IMG/VR virus record: IMGVR_UViG_3300043410_000599
Span: 1-44,707 of that record
Source of the DNA: a virus
Length of the DNA: 44,707 nucleotides
Reading direction: 5' to 3' (one strand)
Positions 1-7,855 of this stretch are shown piece after piece (positions within the stretch are counted from its first letter, which is position 1; each line of letters begins with the position of its first letter). Made by a program: the position numbers and the translations under genes. A model generated the notes under the pieces. The model was not told the DNA's origin. It saw only the letters and a list, made by a program, of their open reading frames with translations, and did not search any database.

Positions 1-1
1 A

Positions 2-3000
2 GTTGAGTTAGGGATGCCAGCAATTGCCATCACTGACCACGGTACTTTATCTGGGCATAGGGAACTGCACCGTATTGCAAAAGCGAAGGGTATTAAGCCT
101 ATACTTGGTGTAGAAGGCTATATGTGTTCTGATAGATTTGATACTAGAGACAAGTCTGAAAGAGACGGAGATCTAGATTTAGTCTATAACCATATAGTCC
201 TTCTCGCCAAGAACCAAATTGGTTTGGAAAATCTTAATAAGATTAACGAGATTGCGTGGACAGAGGGATACTTCAAGAAGCCACGATTTGACTTTGAGAT
301 CCTAGAAAAGTATTCAGAAGGTATTATTGTTACATCTGCATGCCCAAGTAGCGTACTTGTCAAGGCACTGGAAAATGAAGAGTTTGCTGTTGCTAAAAAG
401 CACATCGAATGGTTTAAGCGTGTATTTAATGATGACTACTACATTGAAGTAATGCCACACAATGAGGCAGAAATCAACAAGCAACTCATTAATCTAGCGG
501 ACGAGTTTGGGGTACAGGTTGTTGTCACACCTGACTGTCACCACAGTTCTGTTGATCAAAAAGAAATTCAAGAATTTAAACTTCTTCTCAATACACATGT
601 CAAAATTGACAAAGAGCACACATTTGAGAAGTCAAAGAAATACACAAACATGATGGAGCGACTTGACTATCTTTATGGTCATGATCGTCAGATTACATTT
701 AATGAGTTTGATATTCACCTTCTTTCTTATGAAGAAATGAAAGCAGCCATGGAAGCCCAGGGTATTGATAGAGCAGACATCTATGCTAATACTCTAAGTA
801 TTGCTAACAAGGTAGAAGATTATGGCATTCAAGAGGGGCTAGATTTACTTCCCGTACAATATAAGCATCCAGACAAAGAGTTAAAAGAACTTGCACTAGA
901 GGGACTCAAGTTGCGTGGTGTAGATACACAGGAGTACTTTGACAGACTTGATGAAGAGTTGAAGGTTATTAAGGACAAGAAGTTTGGTCCATACTTTCTT
1001 GTTGTTCGTAACATGATTACATGGGCAAAGAAGGAAGGAATCATGGTGGGTCCTGGTCGAGGATCTGCTGCAGGTTCACTTCTATGTTATGCGCTTGGAA
1101 TCACAGACATTGATCCAATCAAGCATGGACTTTTGTTCTTCCGCTTTATTAATCCAGAGCGTAACGACTTCCCAGATATTGATACAGATATTCAAGACTC
1201 TCGTCGTGAAGAAGTAAAAGATTATCTAGTTAGACAATACCGACATGTTGCATCTATTGCTACATTCCTTTCATTTAAAGATAAAGGTGTTGTACGAGAT
1301 GTTGCACGAGTATTAAACATTCCTTTACCAGATGTAAACAAGGTATTGAAGTTGGTAGATACATGGGACGACTTCTGTACTTCTAAATCAACAAGAGAGT
1401 TCCGTGAGAAATATCCAGAGGTAGAAATTTATGGTGAACAACTTCGTGGCCGTATTAGAGGCACTGGTATTCACGCTGCTGGTGTTGTCACTAGTAAAGA
1501 CCCAATCTTCAGATTTGCACCAATGGAAACAAGATCTTCTACTGGTAGCGATGAGCGTATTCCTGTTGTTGCTGTGGATATGGAAGAGGCAGAACGGATT
1601 GGTCTAATCAAGATTGACGCCTTGGGACTAAAAACACTTTCTGTTCTCAAGGACACGCTTGACATTATTGAAGAAAGAGACGGTAAAAAGATTGACCTTC
1701 TTAAAATCAATATGGACGATGCAAATGTTTATCAGATGCTATCTGATGGATATACAAAAGGTGTGTTCCAGTGTGAAGCAACACCATACACGAACCTTCT
1801 AGTTAAGATGGGTGTTAAGAATTTGGCAGAACTTGCAGCATCAAATGCACTTGTTCGTCCAGGTGCGATGAATACAATCGGTAAAGACTATATTGCAATT
1901 AAGCATGGCCGTCAAAATCCTAATTACAAGCACCAAGTAATTAAGTCATTTACGGAGGAAACTTATGGCTGTATTCTTTACCAGGAACAAGTTATGCAAG
2001 CATGCGTACAACTTGGCGGTATGTCCATGTCGGAAGCAGATAAAGTTAGAAAGATCATTGGTAAGAAGAAGGATGCTAAGGAATTTGATGTATTCAAGGA
2101 CCAGTTTATTAAAGGTGCTTCTCAGTATATTAGTCCTAATGATGCCTTGGATCTATGGCACGACTTCGAAGCACACGCAGGATACTCGTTCAACAAGTCT
2201 CATGCGGTTGCTTACTCTACGCTCTCATATTGGACGGCGTGGCTAAAGTATCACTACCCACTTGAGTTTATGTACTCCCTACTAAAGAATGAAAAGGATA
2301 AAGATGCAAGAACTGAATATCTCATTGAGGCGAAGCGTATGGGCATTTCGATTAAATTGCCACATATTAACGATTCGGATATTGATTTTAAAATTGAAGG
2401 CAAAGGTATTCGGTTTGGGTTATCAGGAATTAAGTTCATCTCTGATAAAATTGCAGAAAGATATATTGCATCTCGCCCGTTCTTATCCTACAAAGAACTT
2501 GAAGAGTTTACCTTTACAAAGGGTAACGGGGTTAATTCTAGGGCTCTTCAAGCATTAAGAGTTATCGGAGCAGCAACATTCCAGGATAATCCTAGAAATG
2601 ATGCAGAGATTAAAGAAAACCTGTATGAGTATTTAAACCTACCAGAGTTTAACATCTCTGTACCGTCTCACTATCATGCATTCATAACTCCTTCAGAAGA
2701 CTATGAGGAGAAGGGCTCATTTATCCTTATGGGCATGGTGAAGGGCATTAAGAGAGCAAAGGGCTGGTCAAGAATAGAACTATTAGATAAAACAGGAAGC
2801 GTAGGTATCTTTGATGATGAAAACACCACTATTGAAGCAGGCATATCGTATATCATTCTTGCTAATGATAATAGGGTTCTTTCTGCTGTCCCTGTCGATC
2901 AAGTAAAGGGTTCGGATAGTGCACTCATTAAGTTTTTAAATTACAAGATGTTGCCATATAAGGATGACGATATGTTTGTAGTTTCGTTTAAGCCAAGAGT

Positions 3001-3187
3001 TACTAAGGCTGGTAAAAAGATGGCATCTCTAACACTAGCAGATGCTTCTAGAGAACTTCACTCTGTAACTGTATTCCCTACAGCATTTGCTAAGGCATAC
3101 ATGAAAATTGAAGAAGGTAATACATATAAGTTTAGTTTTGGAAAAACTAAAGATGGAACAGTTATATTGGAGGATGTAAATGCTTGA
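2..3187 (+). CDS. dnaE: DNA polymerase III alpha subunit, 5' end outside window
   Basis: Replicative polymerase of the bacterial C family. The reading frame is open to the window edge: V-E-L-G precedes the first ATG at base 14, so the true start and first PHP metal ligands lie upstream. Counting from that ATG, the PHP domain covers about residues 1-210 (TDHGTLSGH, VVTPDCHH). The palm follows, with GPGRGSAAG at 346-354 and the catalytic acidic triad in PDIDTD (D388, D390, D392). Other family signatures are GTGIHAAGVV, KGVFQCEA, YQEQVMQ and FNKSHAVAYS. A short OB-like C-terminal part ends the protein, so it resembles a compact DnaE rather than PolC. It overlaps the next gene by 8 nt. Identity is very secure; that it replicates the phage genome is inference. 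Confidence 0.97.
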   Translation, partial: VELGMPAIAITDHGTLSGHRELHRIAKAKGIKPILGVEGYMCSDRFDTRDKSERDGDLDLVYNHIVLLAKNQIGLENLNKINEIAWTEGYFKKPRFDFEILEKYSEGIIVTSACPSSVLVKALENEEFAVAKKHIEWFKRVFNDDYYIEVMPHNEAEINKQLINLADEFGVQVVVTPDCHHSSVDQKEIQEFKLLLNTHVKIDKEHTFEKSKKYTNMMERLDYLYGHDRQITFNEFDIHLLSYEEMKAAMEAQGIDRADIYANTLSIANKVEDYGIQEGLDLLPVQYKHPDKELKELALEGLKLRGVDTQEYFDRLDEELKVIKDKKFGPYFLVVRNMITWAKKEGIMVGPGRGSAAGSLLCYALGITDIDPIKHGLLFFRFINPERNDFPDIDTDIQDSRREEVKDYLVRQYRHVASIATFLSFKDKGVVRDVARVLNIPLPDVNKVLKLVDTWDDFCTSKSTREFREKYPEVEIYGEQLRGRIRGTGIHAAGVVTSKDPIFRFAPMETRSSTGSDERIPVVAVDMEEAERIGLIKIDALGLKTLSVLKDTLDIIEERDGKKIDLLKINMDDANVYQMLSDGYTKGVFQCEATPYTNLLVKMGVKNLAELAASNALVRPGAMNTIGKDYIAIKHGRQNPNYKHQVIKSFTEETYGCILYQEQVMQACVQLGGMSMSEADKVRKIIGKKKDAKEFDVFKDQFIKGASQYISPNDALDLWHDFEAHAGYSFNKSHAVAYSTLSYWTAWLKYHYPLEFMYSLLKNEKDKDARTEYLIEAKRMGISIKLPHINDSDIDFKIEGKGIRFGLSGIKFISDKIAERYIASRPFLSYKELEEFTFTKGNGVNSRALQALRVIGAATFQDNPRNDAEIKENLYEYLNLPEFNISVPSHYHAFITPSEDYEEKGSFILMGMVKGIKRAKGWSRIELLDKTGSVGIFDDENTTIEAGISYIILANDNRVLSAVPVDQVKGSDSALIKFLNYKMLPYKDDDMFVVSFKPRVTKAGKKMASLTLADASRELHSVTVFPTAFAKAYMKIEEGNTYKFSFGKTKDGTVILEDVNA

Positions 3188-3503
3188 TGATATGGCAACT
3201 GAGTTGCACAAGAATGCAGTAATAAAAGGTTTCTGGCCTGAGCCAGAGGATGTAGACGATATTTTTATAGCAAAACAGTTAATGATGATTGTGTCAGAAG
3301 TTGTTGAGGCTATGGAAGCAATTCGTAAAGATAAGGGTGAAGAAGAGATTACAGCAGAGTTTGCAGATATCATTATTCGCACTCTAGATCTTTATGCTGG
3401 AGTTGTTGAGGCAGGATATACCAGATTGTCTCTAGATCACGCATTGAGTGAAAAGGTAGAGTTCAACAAGACTAGACCAGAGAAGCATGGAGTAAGATTT
3501 TAA
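3180..3503 (+). CDS. MazG-like nucleotide pyrophosphohydrolase
   Basis: Protein of 107 aa with the all-alpha NTP pyrophosphatase pattern: EVVEAMEA supplies one E-x-x-E pair and EFADII the second acidic pair, followed by a conserved C-terminal KVEFNKTRPEKHG found in phage MazG-like proteins. Such enzymes hydrolyse (d)NTPs to monophosphates. In phages they have been proposed to clean nucleotide pools or alter alarmone levels. GGAGG at 3169-3173 sits 6 nt before the ATG, inside the end of dnaE. The downstream junction is TAATG, so translation is coupled through dnaE, this gene and recA. Substrate is unknown. Confidence 0.85.
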   Translation: MLDDMATELHKNAVIKGFWPEPEDVDDIFIAKQLMMIVSEVVEAMEAIRKDKGEEEITAEFADIIIRTLDLYAGVVEAGYTRLSLDHALSEKVEFNKTRPEKHGVRF

Positions 3504-4516
3504 TGACACTAACAGTTGAAGAAGTATTAGCACAACTTAATCCTAAGTTGCGTAAAACCATTTTGGTTGGAGACTCAATTCCACCAACTGAATATGCAGC
3601 AACACCAAGCGTTGGCTTAAACCGTGCCCTAAACGGTGGACTTCCATATGGTAGACAAGTCCTCATCTGGGGTTCAAAGTCCTCTGCAAAGTCCTCTCTA
3701 TGCCTCCAAATGATTGGTTTGGCACAGAAAGAGGGAAAGGTTTGTGCATGGATTGATGCAGAAATGTCCTATGATAAGGCTTGGGCAGAAAAACTTGGGG
3801 TAGACACATCAAAGTTAATCGTATCTCAATGTCGTACTATCAATGAGATGGTAGATATTGGTACAAGCCTAATGCAAGCAGGCGTCGATATGATCGTGGT
3901 TGACTCAATAACATCACTTCTTCCAGCAATTTACTTTGAAAAAGATTCAGATGAACTTAAGCAACTAGAAAACACTAAGCAGATTGGTGCAGAGTCTCGT
4001 GACTTTAGTAATGCATGGAAGATGATTAATTATGCTAACAATAAAGTTAAGCCTACATTGTTTGTATTAATTTCTCAATCAAGAAATAATATTAGCGCTA
4101 TGTATACTAGCCAACAGCCAACTGGTGGTCAGGCTACAAAGTTCTATTCATCAACAGTTATTAAACTGTTTTCATCAGAATCAGACAATCAGGCAATTAA
4201 GGGAAAGATTCATGTTGGGGATAAACTCATTGAAGAAAAAATTGGTCGCAAGGTACGCTGGGAACTTCAGTTCTCTAAAACATCTCCTGGTTTCCAATCT
4301 GGAGAGTATGACTTTTATTTTCGTGGCGATGATGTCGGCATTGATAGTATTGGCGATTTGGTGGACACGGCTGAGTTAGCAGGTCTTGTAAATCGTACAG
4401 GTGCTTGGTATCAACTAGAAGATGGCACAAAGGTACAGGGTAGAGAAGGTTTTATTAACCGTGTTAAGGAAGACCTAGGTCTTCAAGAAGACTTAAGAAA
4501 GAAACTTAATGGCTAG
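3503..4516 (+). CDS. recA: RecA/UvsX-family recombinase
   Basis: Protein of 337 aa with the RecA ATPase core. Walker A is GSKSSAKSS at residues 57-65: the usual glycine before the lysine is alanine, reminiscent of T4 UvsX where this position is also not glycine. Walker B is MIVVDSITSLL around 130-140 (D134). A later ISQSRNN segment matches the sensor/L2-like region. It should form filaments on single-stranded DNA and drive strand exchange, serving recombination-dependent replication with the neighbouring nuclease and resolvases. The start overlaps the upstream stop (TAATG). Family is secure; classification as RecA versus UvsX is not. Confidence 0.92.
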   Translation: MTLTVEEVLAQLNPKLRKTILVGDSIPPTEYAATPSVGLNRALNGGLPYGRQVLIWGSKSSAKSSLCLQMIGLAQKEGKVCAWIDAEMSYDKAWAEKLGVDTSKLIVSQCRTINEMVDIGTSLMQAGVDMIVVDSITSLLPAIYFEKDSDELKQLENTKQIGAESRDFSNAWKMINYANNKVKPTLFVLISQSRNNISAMYTSQQPTGGQATKFYSSTVIKLFSSESDNQAIKGKIHVGDKLIEEKIGRKVRWELQFSKTSPGFQSGEYDFYFRGDDVGIDSIGDLVDTAELAGLVNRTGAWYQLEDGTKVQGREGFINRVKEDLGLQEDLRKKLNG

Positions 4517-4682
4517 TTATACTGTTTATAAGGGCCAGTTTCTTTGTCACACATGTAAAACAGAAGTGTCAACTCTTAGACTATATCCAGACACATACGA
4601 AATGACCTGGATGTGTAAAGACAAACACTTAAGCAGGGTGCTATTAAAGAAAAAGAAAAGGGATTATGAGCGAGAAGAGTGA
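4509..4682 (+). CDS. small putative zinc-finger protein, 57 aa
   Basis: Starts 8 nt inside the end of recA and runs 17 nt into the next gene, so it fits the operon's translational coupling. An N-terminal CHTC and a later MCKDKH could form a CCCH zinc site; the C-terminus is basic (LLKKKKRDYERE), suggesting nucleic-acid contact. No family recognised. Support comes from the exact overlaps and Cys/His spacing. Confidence 0.65.
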   Translation: MASYTVYKGQFLCHTCKTEVSTLRLYPDTYEMTWMCKDKHLSRVLLKKKKRDYEREE

Positions 4683-4953
4683 GTCTAGGAGAATTGGTGC
4701 CAAACAGCACAAGAATTCTGGACGCAATACCCATAAGGGAGATGCTACTTGGAGAAACTTCACCGTTGATTTCAAAGAGTATCCCAAGGGTATAACTATC
4801 AACAAGGAGATATGGGCTAAGGCTGTTACCGATGCTATTCGTAATGGAAACGATCCAGCAATATTTCTTGTTCTTGGCGAGGGTAATGCCAAGGTTAGAC
4901 TTGCAGTAATTGAAGTAGAGATGCTAGAACAGTTAACAGAGGAGAACTCATGA
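4666..4953 (+). CDS. Hjc-like Holliday junction resolvase / PD-(D/E)XK endonuclease
   Basis: Protein of 95 aa. The stretch SGRNTHKGDATW followed by FTVDFKEYPKG and then INKEIWAKAVTDA resembles the small archaeal-Hjc-like resolvases of actinobacteriophages: acidic residue, D-F-K-E core, then a Trp-containing helix. The later PAIFLVLGEGN-KVRL matches the final core strands of that fold as I remember it. It would cleave branched DNA during recombination or before packaging. It overlaps both neighbours (17 nt and ATGA). A different fold of resolvase lies at 6343-6933. Fold assignment is from memory of the family. Confidence 0.65.
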   Translation: MSEKSESRRIGAKQHKNSGRNTHKGDATWRNFTVDFKEYPKGITINKEIWAKAVTDAIRNGNDPAIFLVLGEGNAKVRLAVIEVEMLEQLTEENS

Positions 4954-5255
4954 CAGAACAACAGACAACACTAGAGATGGTAAATGGTCTTGCCGATATT
5001 GCAGACTTTATGGAGGATGAGGAGTTAACTCAGGCTTTATCCTTTATTGCTAAGTTGATCATTAAGCCAGATATTCCTACACAGGTAGCAACTATAGAGA
5101 TTGTAAGGCTTCAGGCAATCGCAGCAAAAATGTCTTTAAAGGCTACCTGGATGGCAAATGTTGATAAGTCTGACAGGGCAAAGAAGAATCTTTATTTTAC
5201 TTCAGCAGAGGCTATAAATAATCTTGTGTCCGCTTTAAAGTACATCACACGATAA
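4950..5255 (+). CDS. hypothetical protein, 101 aa
   Basis: No family recognised. Mostly helical sequence with an acidic N-terminal half (DIADFMEDEELTQA) and a C-terminal helix ending in VSALKYITR. It starts by ATGA overlap with the resolvase-like gene and ends 35 nt before the nuclease gene. Position in the recombination operon suggests a DNA-metabolism accessory role, but nothing in the sequence shows it. Confidence 0.75.
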   Translation: MTEQQTTLEMVNGLADIADFMEDEELTQALSFIAKLIIKPDIPTQVATIEIVRLQAIAAKMSLKATWMANVDKSDRAKKNLYFTSAEAINNLVSALKYITR

Positions 5256-5257
5256 TC

Positions 5258-5266
5258 TGCTATACT
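5258..5266 (+). promoter_or_regulatory. extended -10 promoter (TGC-TATACT)
   Basis: TGC directly before TATACT gives an extended -10 box, 24 nt before the nuclease ATG and just after the previous stop. No good -35 is visible. It could give internal transcription of the nuclease-terminase segment. Confidence 0.45.
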
Positions 5267-5290
5267 TATACTAATAGAAACGAGAAACAA

Positions 5291-6085
5291 ATGACAAAAA
5301 GTTTATTACAGCAGGTTATGTTAAAGCGGGAACCAAAGAAGGAGTCCTTCCTTGATACAGATGCCTTAATTGAGAAGATTAACTCTGGTTATACAATTAA
5401 TAGAGTTGACAAGCATACTCAAAAGAAAACCTTTGCACCATCTACAATTGCTTACTCTCATGGTGAGTGTCCAAGATACTGGTATCTAGCATTTGATGGA
5501 CAGGTGTTTGAAGATAATGCAGATGCATATGGCGCAGCAAATATGACTGCAGGAACTAAGTCTCATGAAAGAATTCAAGAGGCTATGAGTAATATTCCAG
5601 GATTCCTGGTTGACTCAGAATTTAAGATTACATATCCAGATCCTCCAATCTTTGGTTATGGTGATGTAATGCTAAACTGGGAAGGCGAAGAACTTCTTGG
5701 TGAAATTAAGACAATGCTTAATGAAGGGTTTGAATATCGTAAAGCATCGATGAAGCCAAAAACTGGTCACCTCATTCAGTTGCTTATCTATATGAAGATT
5801 CTTAAGAAGGCAAAGGGAGTTCTAATTTATGAAAATAAAAATAATCATGAATTGCTAGTTCTCCCAGTAGAAGTAAACGATCATTACCGTCGGTGGGTAG
5901 ACCAGGCATTTGATTGGATGCGTGAAGTTCGCAAGGCATGGACAGATAGAACCATCCCTAAGAAAAACTATAGATCTAATTCAAAGATCTGTAAGACATG
6001 TCCAATTCAAAAGGCTTGTGCATCAGCAGATGCAGGAGACATTAAAATAAATTCTCTGGAGCCACTGAAAGATGAAACATTGTAG
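5291..6085 (+). CDS. Cas4/RecB-like PD-(D/E)XK nuclease with Fe-S cysteines
   Basis: Protein of 264 aa. Motifs in order: C in GECPRYWYL (first cluster ligand), AGTKSHERIQ helix, D in GYGDVML, E-x-K in LLGEIKTM, the HLIQLLIYMKIL helix with the Q-x-x-x-Y signature, and a C-terminal triad in CKTCPIQKAC. One N-terminal plus three C-terminal cysteines is the 4Fe-4S arrangement of Cas4 and AddB-type nucleases. No Cas genes or repeats are nearby, so a recombination exonuclease preparing ends for the RecA-like protein is more likely than CRISPR adaptation. Overlaps the next gene by 14 nt. Confidence 0.88.
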   Translation: MTKSLLQQVMLKREPKKESFLDTDALIEKINSGYTINRVDKHTQKKTFAPSTIAYSHGECPRYWYLAFDGQVFEDNADAYGAANMTAGTKSHERIQEAMSNIPGFLVDSEFKITYPDPPIFGYGDVMLNWEGEELLGEIKTMLNEGFEYRKASMKPKTGHLIQLLIYMKILKKAKGVLIYENKNNHELLVLPVEVNDHYRRWVDQAFDWMREVRKAWTDRTIPKKNYRSNSKICKTCPIQKACASADAGDIKINSLEPLKDETL

Positions 6086-6356
6086 TTGGTGCGATAAACA
6101 ATTTGAGACATCAGTAAGTTATCAAATTTACTGTTCTGCCGAATGCCGTGATGCAGCGACAAAAGAAAAGATTGCTATGCGATATGTTCATATTCGTCGT
6201 CAAAAAAGAAAGGGTAAAGAGCGCAAATGTAAATCTTGTGGCAACAACCTTTCTATCTATAACGATGAATCTTTGTGTGAAGCATGTGTAATTAATCCGT
6301 CAGATGTCAAGAAAACCTTAAAGCAGATAAAAGGAATGATAAATGGTAAAGAATAA
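6072..6356 (+). CDS. double zinc-ribbon small protein
   Basis: Protein of 94 aa with two Cys clusters: CSWCDK plus YCSAEC near the N-terminus, and CKSCGNN plus LCEAC near residue 60-70, separated by a strongly basic helix (HIRRQKRKGKERK). This suggests two zinc sites and nucleic-acid binding. It overlaps both the nuclease gene and the RuvC-like gene by 14 nt. No function assigned. Confidence 0.75.
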   Translation: MKHCSWCDKQFETSVSYQIYCSAECRDAATKEKIAMRYVHIRRQKRKGKERKCKSCGNNLSIYNDESLCEACVINPSDVKKTLKQIKGMINGKE

Positions 6357-6933
6357 GTGGGGCATAGAGTTACAGCCAGAGAGAATTTGTGCAATTGATG
6401 CTAGCACTAACAGTCTTGCATATGCAACATTCCATGGAGGCTACCTCAAAGAAGTTGGAAAGATTAACTTTGAGGGTAAGGATATCTATGAAAAAGTTAT
6501 AGATGCTGGAAGAAAGTCAATTGGTTTGTTTCAGCACATAGTCAATGTTGATGCAATAGTTATTGAGCATACAGTATTTATGAATAGTCCTAAGACCGCT
6601 GCTGATCTAGCATTAGTACAGGGAGCATTGCTGGGCGCAGCAGGTCAATCAGGCATTAGAACTATTGGCAAGGTTGCACCTATTACTTGGCAAAACTTTA
6701 TTGGCAATAAGAAAATATCTAAAGATGAAAAACTATATATTAAGTCTCAGAATCCTGGAAAGTCTGAATCTTGGCTTAAGAGTTATGAGAGAGAACTCCG
6801 CAAACAAAGAACCATTAATTTTATCAACATCCAGTACGATAAAACTATCACTGATAATGATGTTGCAGATGCCTGTGGTATTGGTCATTGGGCTGTAAAA
6901 AACTGGGGTAAAGCAGTTGGAGTTGACAAATAA
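6343..6933 (+). CDS. RuvC-like Holliday junction resolvase (RNase H fold)
   Basis: Protein of 196 aa. The first strand AIDASTNSLAYA carries the first catalytic Asp, IVIEHTVFMNSPKTAAD the Glu, and DNDVADACGIGHW the last acidic pair. This order and spacing match RuvC-like resolvases common in phages. The conserved helix LALVQGALLGAA lies between. It should resolve four-way or branched DNA before packaging by the terminase 0.4 kb downstream. Start overlaps the upstream gene by 14 nt. RuvC superfamily is well supported; exact subfamily is not. Confidence 0.85.
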   Translation: MVKNKWGIELQPERICAIDASTNSLAYATFHGGYLKEVGKINFEGKDIYEKVIDAGRKSIGLFQHIVNVDAIVIEHTVFMNSPKTAADLALVQGALLGAAGQSGIRTIGKVAPITWQNFIGNKKISKDEKLYIKSQNPGKSESWLKSYERELRKQRTINFINIQYDKTITDNDVADACGIGHWAVKNWGKAVGVDK

Positions 6934-6937
6934 TACT

Positions 6938-7093
6938 ATGGCTGCTAAACTGTATACAAGTGAGACATGGCTTCGTAAGCGGTTTCTAATGGACAAGAAA
7001 ACACCACAAGAAATTGCTAAGGAGTGTGGGGCAAGCGTAGAAACAATCTATGTTTATCTTGCAAAGTTTGGACTAAGAAAGAGTAAACGATGA
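6938..7093 (+). CDS. 51-aa helix-turn-helix protein
   Basis: Starts 4 nt after the RuvC-like stop and ends by ATGA overlap with the DUF3310 gene. WLRKRFLMDKKTPQEIAKE and CGASVETIYVYLAKFGL form a homeodomain-like helix-turn-helix of the kind seen beside phage HNH proteins and transposases. Probably binds DNA; target unknown. Too short to be more than a single domain. Confidence 0.75.
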   Translation: MAAKLYTSETWLRKRFLMDKKTPQEIAKECGASVETIYVYLAKFGLRKSKR

Positions 7094-7332
7094 GTGATAA
7101 TTTGAACATTACGGTTGACCAGGTTAACCACCCACAACACTATACCTCTGATCCTTCTGGAGTTGAGTGCATCCAAATTACAAGACACCGCAACTTTAAC
7201 ATTGGTAACGCTTTTAAGTACCTTTGGAGAGCAGGACTTAAGGATGAGTCCAAAACTATCCAAGATCTTGAAAAGGCTATCTTTTATATTAAGGATGAGA
7301 TTAATAGATTGGAGGGTAAGTATGTCAACTGA
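7090..7332 (+). CDS. DUF3310 family protein
   Basis: Protein of 80 aa. VNHPQHYT at the start of the domain, then GVECIQITRHRNFNIGNAFKYLWRAGLK and DLEKAIFYIKDEI, are the signature of DUF3310, a short phage protein usually found near nucleotide metabolism and replication genes. Biochemical function is not established in what I know. It overlaps the small terminase gene by 11 nt. Confidence 0.9.
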   Translation: MSDNLNITVDQVNHPQHYTSDPSGVECIQITRHRNFNIGNAFKYLWRAGLKDESKTIQDLEKAIFYIKDEINRLEGKYVN

Positions 7333-7855
7333 AGAAGATATGATTAAGCACCTTGATCAAGTAAATCAAGTGGTAGAAGAATACCTAAAGGGTAATGATC
7401 CAACACAGATTTCAAAGCAGTTAACTATTCCAAGACAAAGAGTTGTTGCCTATATCGATGAGTGGAAGGTAAGCGCATCAAATAATGCAATGATTCGTGC
7501 TCGTGCAAAAGAAGCACTGTCAGGCGCTGATGCACACTACAGCAAACTAATTTCAAAATCATATGAGGTAATTGATGAAGCCTCCATGACTAATAATCTT
7601 AGTGCAAAGACTGCTGCAATTAAACTAGTTATGGACATTGAGTCAAAAAGAATTGACATGCTACAAAAGGCTGGCCTACTTGAGAACAAAGAATTAGCAG
7701 ATGAAATGGTTGAGATAGAAAAAAGACAAGAGGTTCTTGTTGGAATTCTGAGAGACATTGCATCTTCCCATCCAGAAGTTCGTGATCTAATTATGCGTAG
7801 ACTATCTGACATATCAAAAGACAATGAAGTTATTACGGTGATTGCTGATGTTTGA
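7322..7855 (+). CDS. terS: terminase small subunit
   Basis: Protein of 177 aa from the ATG at 7322, which has GGAGG at 7311-7315. Upstream in-frame codons overlap DUF3310 and lack a ribosome site. An N-terminal helix-turn-helix (NDPTQISKQLTIPRQRVVAY) is followed by long helices (SAKTAAIKLVMDIESKRIDML) suited to oligomerisation, and the gene sits immediately before the large subunit with an 8-nt overlap. Small terminases recognise the packaging site and load the motor. Identification rests on architecture plus position. Confidence 0.8.
   Translation: MSTEEDMIKHLDQVNQVVEEYLKGNDPTQISKQLTIPRQRVVAYIDEWKVSASNNAMIRARAKEALSGADAHYSKLISKSYEVIDEASMTNNLSAKTAAIKLVMDIESKRIDMLQKAGLLENKELADEMVEIEKRQEVLVGILRDIASSHPEVRDLIMRRLSDISKDNEVITVIADV

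Noticed and set aside
5291-6085. CRISPR adaptation role for the Cas4-like nuclease
   Set aside because: No repeat array or other cas gene is in the window; the recombination setting fits better.
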